From Bacteroides sp. (GTDB taxonomy: Bacteria; Bacteroidota; Bacteroidia; Bacteroidales; Bacteroidaceae), in NCBI GenBank assembly GCA_017992695.1, contig JAGOOC010000001.1, positions 62,001 to 126,000 on the forward strand: a DNA stretch of 64,000 bases, written 5' to 3'. A program made the translations under genes and the position numbers. Shown here one piece after another: positions 43,960 to 53,200 of this stretch; the first letter of the stretch is position 1, and every line of letters begins with the position of its first letter. The notes beneath the pieces were generated by a model. It saw only the letters and a list, made by a program, of their open reading frames with translations. It ran no database searches and was not told where the DNA came from.

Positions 43960-46900
43960 ATGAAGCTTGATAGATTTATTAACCGTCCGGTATTATCGAC
44001 AGTCATCTCGATCATTATCGTCATCCTGGGTATTCTCGGACTTATAGCTCTGCCTGTGACGCAGTATCCTGATATCGCGCCACCAACCATACAGGTAAGT
44101 ACCGACTACACGGGAGCTAATGCACAGACCGTACTTAACAGCGTCATCGCTCCGCTCGAAGAGCAGATTAATGGGGTAGAAAACATGATGTATATGACCT
44201 CTACGGCCACCAATACCGGAAATGCCACCATTCAGGTATACTTCAAACAGGGTACAGACCCCGATATGGCTGCCGTAAACGTGCAGAACCGTGTAGCTAA
44301 AGCACAAGGGCTATTGCCGGCCGAGGTTACCAAAGTGGGCGTTATTACTACCAAACGCCAAACCAGTATGTTGATGGGCTTCTCGCTCTACAGCTCAGAC
44401 GATAAATACGATTCGGAATTCCTCGAAAACTACGCTAAAATCAACATTATCTCCCAGGTACAACGGGTAAGCGGTGTAGGTGATGCCATGGTCATGGGGT
44501 CCGACTACTCCATGCGCATTTGGTTGAAACCCGATGTTATGTCAGAATACAAGTTGATGCCTACCGACATCAGCAATGCACTGGCCGAGCAAAACATTGA
44601 AGCGGCGCCCGGACAGTTTGGCGACCAGGGCAACCAGTCATTTCAGTACGTGATGAAATACAAAGGGCGTCTACAAACCGAGGTAGAGTTTGGCGATATC
44701 GTAGTGCGTGCCACTCCTGATGGCGAAATACTACGTCTTAAAGACGTGGCTACGATTGAACTTGGTCGCCTAAGCTACGGGTTTCGAAACAACGTAAACG
44801 GCCACCCGGGTGTAACAACCATGATCTACCAAACGGCAGGTTCCAATGCAACCCAAATTGTTGGCAACATCAAAACCTTACTCAAAGATATGGAAAAGGA
44901 GTTGCCTCCCGGTGTCAAGGTCGAGATCTTACTTGATAGTACCGACTTCTTGTTTGCCTCCATACACGAAGTGTTGATTACGCTACTCGAAGCATTCATC
45001 CTTGTATTCATCGTGGTGTATATCTTCTTGCAAGACTTCCGCTCCACGTTGATTCCTACCATTGCCATCCCCGTATCGTTGATCGGCACGTTCTTTATCC
45101 TTTACCTCATCGGGTTTAGTATAAACCTGCTCACCCTTTGTGCAATGATTCTCGCCATTGCGATTGTGGTCGATGATGCCATTGTAGTGGTCGAGGGGGT
45201 TCATGCCAAACTCGACCAAGGCTACAAGTCGGCACGCATGGCCTCTATCGACGCCATGAACGAGCTTTCGGGTGCTATCCTCTCCATTACTATGGTGATG
45301 ATGTCGGTATTTATCCCCGTAAGCTTCATGAGTGGAACCTCTGGAACGTTCTACCGTCAATTCGGTTTAACAATGGCTTTCGCTATCGGACTCTCAGCAC
45401 TAAACGCATTGACGCTAACCCCTGCCCTCTGTGCCATCTTATTGAAACCTCACAACGCTGATGGTAGCCCTAAGAAGATGAGTTTCATCGACCGCTTCCA
45501 CACCTCGTTTAATGTAGCCTATGACAAGACGTTGAAGAAGTATAAAAACGGCGTACTGCTCTTTATTCATCACCGTTGGTTGGCATTTGGTAGCGTAGTG
45601 GCAGGCATTGTTCTGCTTATCGGGTTGATGATGTACACCCCTACCGGATTGGTTCCCAACGAAGATACCGGCACCATCTTTGCCGTTGTCGATCTACCTC
45701 CTGCTACCTCGCAAGAGCGCACCATCATTGCGATGGATGAGATAGACAAACTGTTGGCTAACACCCCGGGACTCAAAAGCCGAACTCAAATTATCGGATA
45801 TAGCTTTATTGCCGGACAAGGTAACAACTACGGTACCTTCATTTGTAAGCTAAAAGATTTTGATAAACGCGGCAAAGGCGAAGACGTAAACTCAATGATC
45901 GGTAGGCTTTATATGCAAACCAAAGCGCAGATTAAAGATGCCCGAGTCATGATCTTTGCTCCACCGATGATTCCCGGATACAGTATAACGAATGGTTTCG
46001 AGGTGAATCTTCAGGATAAAACCGGTGGAGACTTAAATAAGTTCTTTGGAGTTACCCAAGATTTCTTAGCCAAGTTAACCGAACGCCCCGAAATAGCGAC
46101 TGCTCAAACGGCATTTAATCCAAATTTTCCGCAATATATGATCGATATTGATGCGGCAAAGTGTAAACAGGCAGGTTTAAGTCCCAATACCATTTTGACC
46201 ACACTGCAAGGTTACTTCGGTGGTATATACACCTCGAACTTCAACCGTTTCGGTAAGCTTTATCGGGTGATGATACAGGCCGATCCTAGTGCTCGCATCA
46301 ACCCCGAATCGCTCAACTCCATCAAGGTGCGCAATGGAAATGAAATGGCCCCTATCACCCAGTTCATGACCCTAAAGAAAGTTTATGGACCAGACAACAT
46401 CAAGCGTTTCAATATGTATACCGCCATTGCCATCAACGGTTCGTCGGCTCCGGGCTATAGCTCGGGCGAGGCCATCAAAGCCATTGAAGAGGTAGCTTCA
46501 CAATCGCTCCCCACAGGCTATGGATATGAATATTCGGGCATGACGCGTGAAGAGCAAAACACCGGTAGCAGTACTACAGCCATCATTTTTGCCCTTTGTT
46601 TGGCATTCGTATACCTGCTGCTTAGTGCGCAGTACGAAAGTTACATTCTGCCGTTGGCCGTTATCCTCTCTATCCCATTCGGATTGGCAGGTAGCTTCAT
46701 CTTTGGCTGGATGATGGGTGTAGAGAACAACATCTATATGCAAATCGCCCTTATCATGCTGATGGGTCTATTGGCAAAGAATGCCATCCTGATTGTAGAG
46801 TTCGCACTCGATCGCCGACGAATGGGTATGAGCATTACTTGGGCTGCCGTGTTGGGTGCCTCTGCTCGTCTGCGGCCTATTCTGATGACATCACTCGCGA

Positions 46901-47133
46901 TGGTTATCGGTTTGCTTCCATTGATGTTTGCCAGTGGCGTAGGAGCTAACGGTAACAGCACATTGGGAACGGGTGCTGTAGGAGGTATGTTAATTGGTAT
47001 GATTTGCCAGATCTTCGTGGTTCCGGCGCTCTTCGTTGCCTTCCAGTACTTGCAAGAGAAAATCAAACCGATGGTGTGGGACGACATCGACAACACGGAT
47101 GCGCAGCCCGAAATTGAACAATACGCTAAATAA
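43960..47133 (+). CDS. RND efflux permease (HAE1 family, AcrB/MexB-like)
   Basis: A 1057-residue inner-membrane transporter with twelve predicted helices in two repeats and two large periplasmic loops. The proton relay is intact: Asp405 and Asp406 in VVDDAIVVVE on helix 4, and Lys940 in LLAKNAILIVE on helix 10, in line with Asp407, Asp408 and Lys940 of AcrB. FINRPVLSTVISIIIVILG opens the protein and NTGNATIQVYFKQGTDPD near residue 85 is a usual porter block. It exports amphipathic compounds by proton antiport. It is 3 bp after the adaptor gene and shares one base with the start of the channel gene. Confidence 0.95.
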   Translation: MKLDRFINRPVLSTVISIIIVILGILGLIALPVTQYPDIAPPTIQVSTDYTGANAQTVLNSVIAPLEEQINGVENMMYMTSTATNTGNATIQVYFKQGTDPDMAAVNVQNRVAKAQGLLPAEVTKVGVITTKRQTSMLMGFSLYSSDDKYDSEFLENYAKINIISQVQRVSGVGDAMVMGSDYSMRIWLKPDVMSEYKLMPTDISNALAEQNIEAAPGQFGDQGNQSFQYVMKYKGRLQTEVEFGDIVVRATPDGEILRLKDVATIELGRLSYGFRNNVNGHPGVTTMIYQTAGSNATQIVGNIKTLLKDMEKELPPGVKVEILLDSTDFLFASIHEVLITLLEAFILVFIVVYIFLQDFRSTLIPTIAIPVSLIGTFFILYLIGFSINLLTLCAMILAIAIVVDDAIVVVEGVHAKLDQGYKSARMASIDAMNELSGAILSITMVMMSVFIPVSFMSGTSGTFYRQFGLTMAFAIGLSALNALTLTPALCAILLKPHNADGSPKKMSFIDRFHTSFNVAYDKTLKKYKNGVLLFIHHRWLAFGSVVAGIVLLIGLMMYTPTGLVPNEDTGTIFAVVDLPPATSQERTIIAMDEIDKLLANTPGLKSRTQIIGYSFIAGQGNNYGTFICKLKDFDKRGKGEDVNSMIGRLYMQTKAQIKDARVMIFAPPMIPGYSITNGFEVNLQDKTGGDLNKFFGVTQDFLAKLTERPEIATAQTAFNPNFPQYMIDIDAAKCKQAGLSPNTILTTLQGYFGGIYTSNFNRFGKLYRVMIQADPSARINPESLNSIKVRNGNEMAPITQFMTLKKVYGPDNIKRFNMYTAIAINGSSAPGYSSGEAIKAIEEVASQSLPTGYGYEYSGMTREEQNTGSSTTAIIFALCLAFVYLLLSAQYESYILPLAVILSIPFGLAGSFIFGWMMGVENNIYMQIALIMLMGLLAKNAILIVEFALDRRRMGMSITWAAVLGASARLRPILMTSLAMVIGLLPLMFASGVGANGNSTLGTGAVGGMLIGMICQIFVVPALFVAFQYLQEKIKPMVWDDIDNTDAQPEIEQYAK

Positions 47134-48533
47134 TGGATAGAATGAAAAAAAAGATACTAACGATGCTATGTGTAACTGCGCTATTGAGCAGCTGTCACAT
47201 CTATAAATCGTATGACCGCCCCGAAGAGTTACGGACTAATGGTCTGTATCGCGATACGCTGGAGAGTGGCAATTCCATGTTGGGTGAAGATACCGCCAAC
47301 TTTGGTAATCTGCCCTGGCAAGAGGTCTTCACCGACCCACAACTGCAAGCTTATATCTCCCAAGGTTTAGCCGATAACACGGATCTGCAAACGGCTATCC
47401 TAAAAGTGAAAGAGTCGCAGGCGGCACTGTTGTCCGCTCGCCTGGCCTATGCTCCGTCATTGGGATTATCGCCTCAAGGTACGTTGAGCAGTTTTGATAA
47501 AGGCACTGCCACCAAAACATACTCGCTACCTGTTACAGCCAGTTGGGAGATTGATCTCTTCGGAAAGCTACTCAATGCCAAGCGAAATACACAAACCGTT
47601 TTGTTGCAGAGCCAGGCTTACCAACAGGCGGTACAGACGCAACTCATTGCAGCTATTGCCAACACGTACTATACGCTACTAATGCTCGACCAACAGCTGA
47701 TTATCTCGCAACAAACAGCCGATATCATGAAGCACAATGTAGCAACCATGCGTGCCATGAAAGAGGCTGCTATGACCAATGCGGCAGCCGTATCGCAGAG
47801 CGAAGCTGCTTATGCACAAGTGCTCGCCTCGTTACCGGCCATCCGTCAAGGTATCCGTGAGACGGAGAATGCCCTTTGCATGTTGCTCAAGCAAACTCCT
47901 CAAACGGTGAAACGAAGTACCTTGGAAGAACAGAAACTTCCTTCAGAATTTTCGATTGGTGTACCCTTGCAGTTGCTAGCTAATCGTCCCGATGTAAAAG
48001 CCGCTGAAATGGCATTGGCTGCTACCTATTACAATGCCAATTCGGCTCGTGCAGCTTTCTATCCGCAAATCACTATCAGCGGTTCGGCCGGATGGACCAA
48101 CAATGCAGGAGGCCTCATTCTTAATCCCGGTAACTTACTGGCTTCGGCTATCGGTTCGCTCACCCAACCACTCTTTTACCGCGGAAGCAATATCGCTCGT
48201 CTCAAAATAGCTAAAGCACAACAAGAAGAGGCAAAGTTGGCTTTTGAACAGGCGTTACTAAATGCAGGAAGTGAAGTAAGCAATGCCTTGTCATTGTACC
48301 AAACCACTGCCGAGAAAGCAACAGCTCGTACACTTCAGGTAGAGTCTTCGCAAAAAAGCGCGGAGTATACTAAAGAGTTGTTTCAACTGGGCAGTTCAAC
48401 TACCTATTTGGAGGTACTATCGGCCGAGCAGTCGCTGCTCAACGCACGCCTGTCACAGGTGTCAGACCAATTTGACCAGATGCAAGCTGTCGTGAGCCTT
48501 TACCGGGCATTAGGCGGGGGAAGAGAAGAGTAA
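47133..48533 (+). CDS. RND efflux outer-membrane channel (OprM/TolC family)
   Basis: A 466-residue lipoprotein of the NodT/OprM type; the signal ends in LSSC. The first ATG at 47133 shares one base with the permease stop, and the next at 47142 begins KKKILTMLCVT; either may be used. Two repeats of the OEP fold are visible: LPWQEVFTDPQLQAYISQGLADNTDLQ near residues 60-86 and LQLLANRPDVKAAEMALAATYYNANSARAAFYPQITISGSAGW near 283-325. TPQTVKRSTLEEQ lies between them. It forms the trimeric exit duct for the pump. The LpxA-like gene follows 18 bp downstream. Confidence 0.93.
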   Translation: MDRMKKKILTMLCVTALLSSCHIYKSYDRPEELRTNGLYRDTLESGNSMLGEDTANFGNLPWQEVFTDPQLQAYISQGLADNTDLQTAILKVKESQAALLSARLAYAPSLGLSPQGTLSSFDKGTATKTYSLPVTASWEIDLFGKLLNAKRNTQTVLLQSQAYQQAVQTQLIAAIANTYYTLLMLDQQLIISQQTADIMKHNVATMRAMKEAAMTNAAAVSQSEAAYAQVLASLPAIRQGIRETENALCMLLKQTPQTVKRSTLEEQKLPSEFSIGVPLQLLANRPDVKAAEMALAATYYNANSARAAFYPQITISGSAGWTNNAGGLILNPGNLLASAIGSLTQPLFYRGSNIARLKIAKAQQEEAKLAFEQALLNAGSEVSNALSLYQTTAEKATARTLQVESSQKSAEYTKELFQLGSSTTYLEVLSAEQSLLNARLSQVSDQFDQMQAVVSLYRALGGGREE

Positions 48534-48551
48534 CTTTAAATACATACGATT

Positions 48552-49322
48552 ATGATTAGTCCGTTAGCTTACGTAGACCCACAGGCCAAGATCGGGAAAA
48601 ACGTCACGATTCAACCTTTTGCCTGCATCGATAAAAACGTCGAAATCGGAGACGATTGCGTGATTATGTCGTTTGCCAGTGTCTTGCCGGGTACCCGAAT
48701 GGGAAAAGGAAATAAGATATATCAGCATGCCGTATTGGGGGCCGAACCTCAAGATTTTCACTTTACAGGAGAAGAGAGCGAGTTGATTATTGGCGACAAC
48801 AACCACATCCGTGAAAATGTGGTGATCAGCCGTGCCACGCTCAGTGGTGACCAAACCATCATCGGCAACGAAAACTTCCTGATGGATCGGGTACACATCT
48901 GTCACGATGCTCGCATAGGCAATAACTGTGTAGTCGGAATCGGCAGCGTCATTGCCGGCAAGTGCGTGCTAAGCGATTGTGTCATCCTGAGTGGCAATGT
49001 AAGCCTTTATCAGCACTGTCGCGTAGGTAGCTGGTCGTTGATTCAAGGTGGCAGCCGCATTTCGAAAGATGTACCTCCGTATGTTATCATATCGGGCAAT
49101 CCGGCCGAGTATCATGGGGTCAATGCTACCGTGATGCAACAGCATCACACTATATCCGAGAAGATCTTGCGTCATATCGCCAATGCTTATCGCCTTATCT
49201 ATCAAGGAAATTTCAGCCTGTTTGATGCCTTGCAGAAGATTGAAGAACAAGTGCCGATGAGTGAAGAGATTCGTGTCATCATTGATTTCTGTCGAGAGTC
49301 TAAACAAGGGGTAGTGAAATAA
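48552..49322 (+). CDS. LpxA-like acyl-ACP:UDP-GlcNAc O-acyltransferase
   Basis: A 256-residue left-handed beta-helix protein with many hexapeptide repeats. HICHDARIG places His115 and His118, corresponding to His122 and the catalytic His125 of E. coli LpxA. GAEPQDFHFTGEESELIIGDNN near residues 58-80 and DVPPYVIISGNPAEYHGVN near 175-193 are LpxA blocks, and the C-terminal helical part is present. It would put a 3-hydroxyacyl chain on UDP-GlcNAc, the first step of lipid A. Unlike the usual lpxA it has no lpxC-fabZ or lpxD beside it; it is the fourth gene of an efflux operon. It may be a second copy with different chain preference. A strong terminator follows at 49361-49417. Confidence 0.87.
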   Translation: MISPLAYVDPQAKIGKNVTIQPFACIDKNVEIGDDCVIMSFASVLPGTRMGKGNKIYQHAVLGAEPQDFHFTGEESELIIGDNNHIRENVVISRATLSGDQTIIGNENFLMDRVHICHDARIGNNCVVGIGSVIAGKCVLSDCVILSGNVSLYQHCRVGSWSLIQGGSRISKDVPPYVIISGNPAEYHGVNATVMQQHHTISEKILRHIANAYRLIYQGNFSLFDALQKIEEQVPMSEEIRVIIDFCRESKQGVVK

Positions 49323-49360
49323 AAGGCCTATTCATCGAACTCCAAGACCCAGACCGTTTC

Positions 49361-49417
49361 TATACAAGCGAAGGATTTTGTCCTATGATACAGTGGACAA
49401 AATCCTTCGCTTGTATA
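49361..49417. terminator. Strong bidirectional terminator after the efflux operon
   Basis: A perfect 23 bp stem: 49361-49383 pairs with 49395-49417 across an 11-base loop. It lies between the LpxA-like stop (49322) and the convergent CBM9-like stop (49432) and would serve both. Confidence 0.9.
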
Positions 49418-49431
49418 AAATAAACAGCTGT

Positions 49432-50073
49432 TTATTCGAACTCTAGCGTACCGAAAAAATCGGGACGATGGAAGTCGGGCTTCTCAATTTCAATGGGATT
49501 CCACGAAAGGAAATGGGGCGTTTGCAATTCATCGCCACATTTATAGAAGTTTGCTTTTATCGTTTCACCGTCCAGTGACGTGATGTTGTGCTTAAAGAAA
49601 ACCGTATAAGGAATAATAAGAGCTACATCCCAAGAGGTCTCTTCCATCCGTTCGGGAAAAGGCTCACGCCCCAAGCTCGACCAGCGTTGCACACCGTCCA
49701 TCAGCTCTTGCGGTGCACGTTCGCGATTGGCGCGCTCCTTGCCTGCCCCTATCAAAATGGTTCCGATACAGTTGCACTCGAAATTGTAGTAAATGCCATC
49801 GGCTGCGGGAATAGAGAAAAACTCAACGCACGAATCTGTCCAGACGTCGCCGTTGTCTACACCATATCGGGCGCGTACTGTTGCCTCTTTGACGTTGAAA
49901 TGGAGCAAAATGGAGTTATCGGTGTGAGCTATGCGAAAGGCTACTTTGGGTTTATAAGGATAAGTCGGCCAATTGACATGGTCAATGGGTTGGAATCCGA
50001 TTCGCTCTTCATCCAATAGCTCGGGTAGTGCACTAACAGCTACGTTAGCCACACTGATCTTCTTTACTTTCAT
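49432..50073 (-). CDS. CBM9-like (DOMON-fold) carbohydrate-binding protein without signal peptide
   Basis: A 213-residue beta-sandwich protein of the CBM9-like family: WPTYPYKPKVAFRIAHTDNSILLHFNVKE near residues 37-65, NGDVWTDSCVEFF near 77-89, YYNFECNCIGTIL near 97-109 and WDVALIIPY near 150. These strands match the ligand-binding face of CBM9 modules. The start at 50073 (MKVKKISVANVAV) fits the -7 box at 50110-50117; a frame to 50112 is open. I see no signal peptide in either form, which is unusual for a sugar-binding module. It is divergent from the hybrid regulator, which suggests a link to glycosaminoglycan use. Confidence 0.75.
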   Translation of the reverse strand: MKVKKISVANVAVSALPELLDEERIGFQPIDHVNWPTYPYKPKVAFRIAHTDNSILLHFNVKEATVRARYGVDNGDVWTDSCVEFFSIPAADGIYYNFECNCIGTILIGAGKERANRERAPQELMDGVQRWSSLGREPFPERMEETSWDVALIIPYTVFFKHNITSLDGETIKANFYKCGDELQTPHFLSWNPIEIEKPDFHRPDFFGTLEFE

Positions 50074-50109
50074 ATCGTAGTTAGTTTGATTGCGATGTGT
50101 ATTAACGTA

Positions 50110-50117
50110 CAAATGTA
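50110..50117 (-). promoter_or_regulatory. Promoter -7 box for the CBM9-like gene
   Basis: On the minus strand TACATTTG, 37 bp before the ATG at 50073. No TTTG upstream at 19-21 bp. Confidence 0.45.
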
Positions 50118-50162
50118 ATCACTTTCTTTCAAACTGCGGTAGGGGAATTGAACTAAATGTTA

Positions 50163-50170
50163 TATATTTG
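50163..50170 (+). promoter_or_regulatory. Promoter -7 box for the hybrid two-component regulator
   Basis: TATATTTG fits TAnnTTTG, 31 bp before the GTG at 50201. It lies downstream of the 5' end of the longer open frame (50090), so that longer start would not be transcribed from here. Confidence 0.55.
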
Positions 50171-50200
50171 TGCCAAACACTCCTTAACCTCATAAATGTA

Positions 50201-53200
50201 GTGAAGAAACTTTTCATTTATTACTTATTAGCATTTAGTACAATCGCTATTTGGGCACAAGATAGAGAATTAACATTCAGCCATCTAACAACGAACGATG
50301 GACTTTCTCAATTTTCCGCAAACAGTCTCTATATTGATGAGAATGGCATGCTATGGATCGGTACTCGAGAAGGGTTAAATCGATACAACGGCAATGACAT
50401 TAAAACCTACAAGCTAGAAAAAAACAATCCGTACAGCCTTTTTTGCAATACCGTGATCCGAATTACCGGTAACAAGCAAGGTAAAATATACCTACTATGC
50501 ACCGAAGGAGTGGCCCAATTCGACTTCCATTCACAGCGCTTCAACACACTACTTCAAGGCAATGTAACCGGTATCTACTATAAAGAAAAACTCTATATCG
50601 GCAAAAAGAACGAGATATATGTGTTTAATGAACATACACAGAACTTTGATTTATATTATCAGCTAGCCGTGAAGGATGCTGTTATTTCCTGTTTACATCT
50701 CGACAATAAAAAAAACTTGTGGATAGGTACCGAAAACAATGGAGTTTATAAGCTCCTTGCCGACAAACAACTGGTACATCCGATCGAACGAGGAAATATT
50801 ACAAGCATTTATGAAGACTCGAAGCAAGAGTTATGGATCGGGAGTTGGGACAAGGGATTGTTTCATATCGAAGCAAACGGACAAATAGAAAACCTGCGAC
50901 ACAACCCAAGCAACAAACACAGCATCTCGTCCGACTTTGTAAGAACCTGCTGCGAAGACGATGCAGGAAACATTTGGATTGGTACGTTTCAAGGCCTGAA
51001 TTGTTACAATAAACGCAACAAACAAATAGACAACTATACCCAAAACAGAGACAAGACAGAGGGGCTAACCCACTCTTCCATCTGGTCTATTGTAAAAGAT
51101 CCCCAAGGAACACTTTGGTTGGGAACATACTTTGGAGGGGTAAACTATTTCAATCCGGAGTATGAAATTTACACCCGCTATAAAACGGCAGATAACGGAC
51201 AGAATGGGCTAAGTAGCCCGGTAGTAGGGCGCATGACCGAAGATCGGCTAGGCAACCTATGGATATGTACTGAGGGGGGAGGAATCAACATCTACGATCG
51301 CAAAAACAAAACCTTCAAATGGTTGAAACAAGAAGCAGGACGCAATAGCATCTCGCACAACAACGTAAAAGCTATCTATTACGACGAGAAGAACGAAGTA
51401 ATGTGGATAGGCACCCACTTGGGTGGACTGAATAAACTAAATCTACGTACCAATCAGTTCACTCATTATCGTTCCGTAGAGAATGACTCTACAACGCTCC
51501 CTTCGGATATTATTCGAGACATCACGCCTTATGGCAATCACCTCATTATCGGAACACAGAACGGTGTTTCTCTCTTTGATCCGCAAACAGGCCGATGCAA
51601 ACAACTATTCAAAGATTCGAAAGCAGGGCGGGCCATCCGAATTGTAGCCGATCTGTTCATGGATAAAGACAGTACGCTCTGGATTGCAGCAACGGGCGAA
51701 GGTGTTTATACGTATCGATTTGATAACAAGCAACTCAAGAACTATCAGCACCACCCCGACAAAGCCAATAGTTTAAGCAATAACAACATCAACAGCATCA
51801 CCCAAGACAGCCAAGGAAGGCTATGGTTCTCTACTTCGGGTAGCGGACTTGATCTTTATCTACCCGAAACAGGTCGTTTTGAGAATTTCGATATGCAACG
51901 AAACGGGCTATCGAGCGACTGCATCTATGAAGTCTGTGAGTCGTCTATCCAAAAGGGCAATCTACTACTTATTACGAATCAAGGCTTTTCGGAGTTTAGC
52001 TACGCCAATGGCACTTTTCGTAACTATAACACAGAAAACGGATTTCCTTTGACAGCCGTCAATGAAAACGCCATGTACATAACTCATGATGGCGAAGTAT
52101 TTCTGGGAGGAGTTCAAGGCATGATTTCTTTCCGCGAGAAAAACCTGCATTTTAAGCTCAAGCCCTATCACATCACTCTTTCACGCCTGTTTGTCAACGG
52201 ACGCGAAGTAAACCCCAATGATGGAACAGGCATCTTAAGCCAGTCTTTATGCTATACTCAAGAGATCACACTCGAGGCAGATCAGTCCATGTTTAGTGTA
52301 GAATATGCTACCTCTAACTTTATTCCTGCCAATCAGGATAATGTATTCTATCGGTTAGAAGGTTTTTCGAACGATTGGAACGACACACACCAATTACAAA
52401 AGCTGATCACCTACACCAACCTAAACCCTGGAACCTATACGCTTGTTATTAAAGGAAATATAGATTTAACAAAAGAGATACGTCTCATCATTCATGTGTT
52501 ACCGCCTTGGTATAAAACCTGGTGGGCATACCTTATTTACACATTAATACTGGGTGGCTTACTCGGTTACCTCATACGTACCTATAAATCGCGTATCAAG
52601 CTACGGGAGTCATTAAAGTACGAGCAGAAGCACATTGAAGACGTGGAAAAGCTCAACCAATCCAAGCTACTGTTTTTTACTAATATTTCGCATGAGTTCC
52701 GCACACCACTCACCCTCATTGTTGGGCAGGTAGAGGCTCTGTTGCAAGTACAAAGCTTCGCGCCACAGGTGTACGGCAAAATATTGGGCATTTACAAGAG
52801 TAGTATCCAGTTACGAGAACTCATCACCGAGCTGCTCGACTTCCGCAAACAGGAACAAGGACATATGAAGATTAAGGTAAAAAATCACAACCTAGTCAAT
52901 TTTCTTTATGAGAACTACCTGCTCTTTCTTGGATACACAAACAGCAAGCAAATCAATTTTCAATTCGTCAAGGAAGAAGAGGTGATTGAAGCTTGGTATG
53001 ACCAAAAACAGATGCAGAAAGTAATAAACAACCTATTATCGAACGCACTCAAACACACGAAGGAAGCAGATACGATCTCGATCAACATCAGAAAAGAAGA
53101 GAATCAGGCCATCATCGAAGTGCGTGATACCGGAACGGGTATAAACGCTACGGAGGTAGATAAAATTTTCGATCGATTCTATCAAACAGAGCAACCGGAT

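Noticed and set aside
39831..49322. Envelope and efflux genes between the two glycosaminoglycan loci as a horizontally acquired island
   Set aside because: I see no integrase, tRNA, direct repeats or shift in composition at the borders; from memory a similar gene order occurs in B. thetaiotaomicron.
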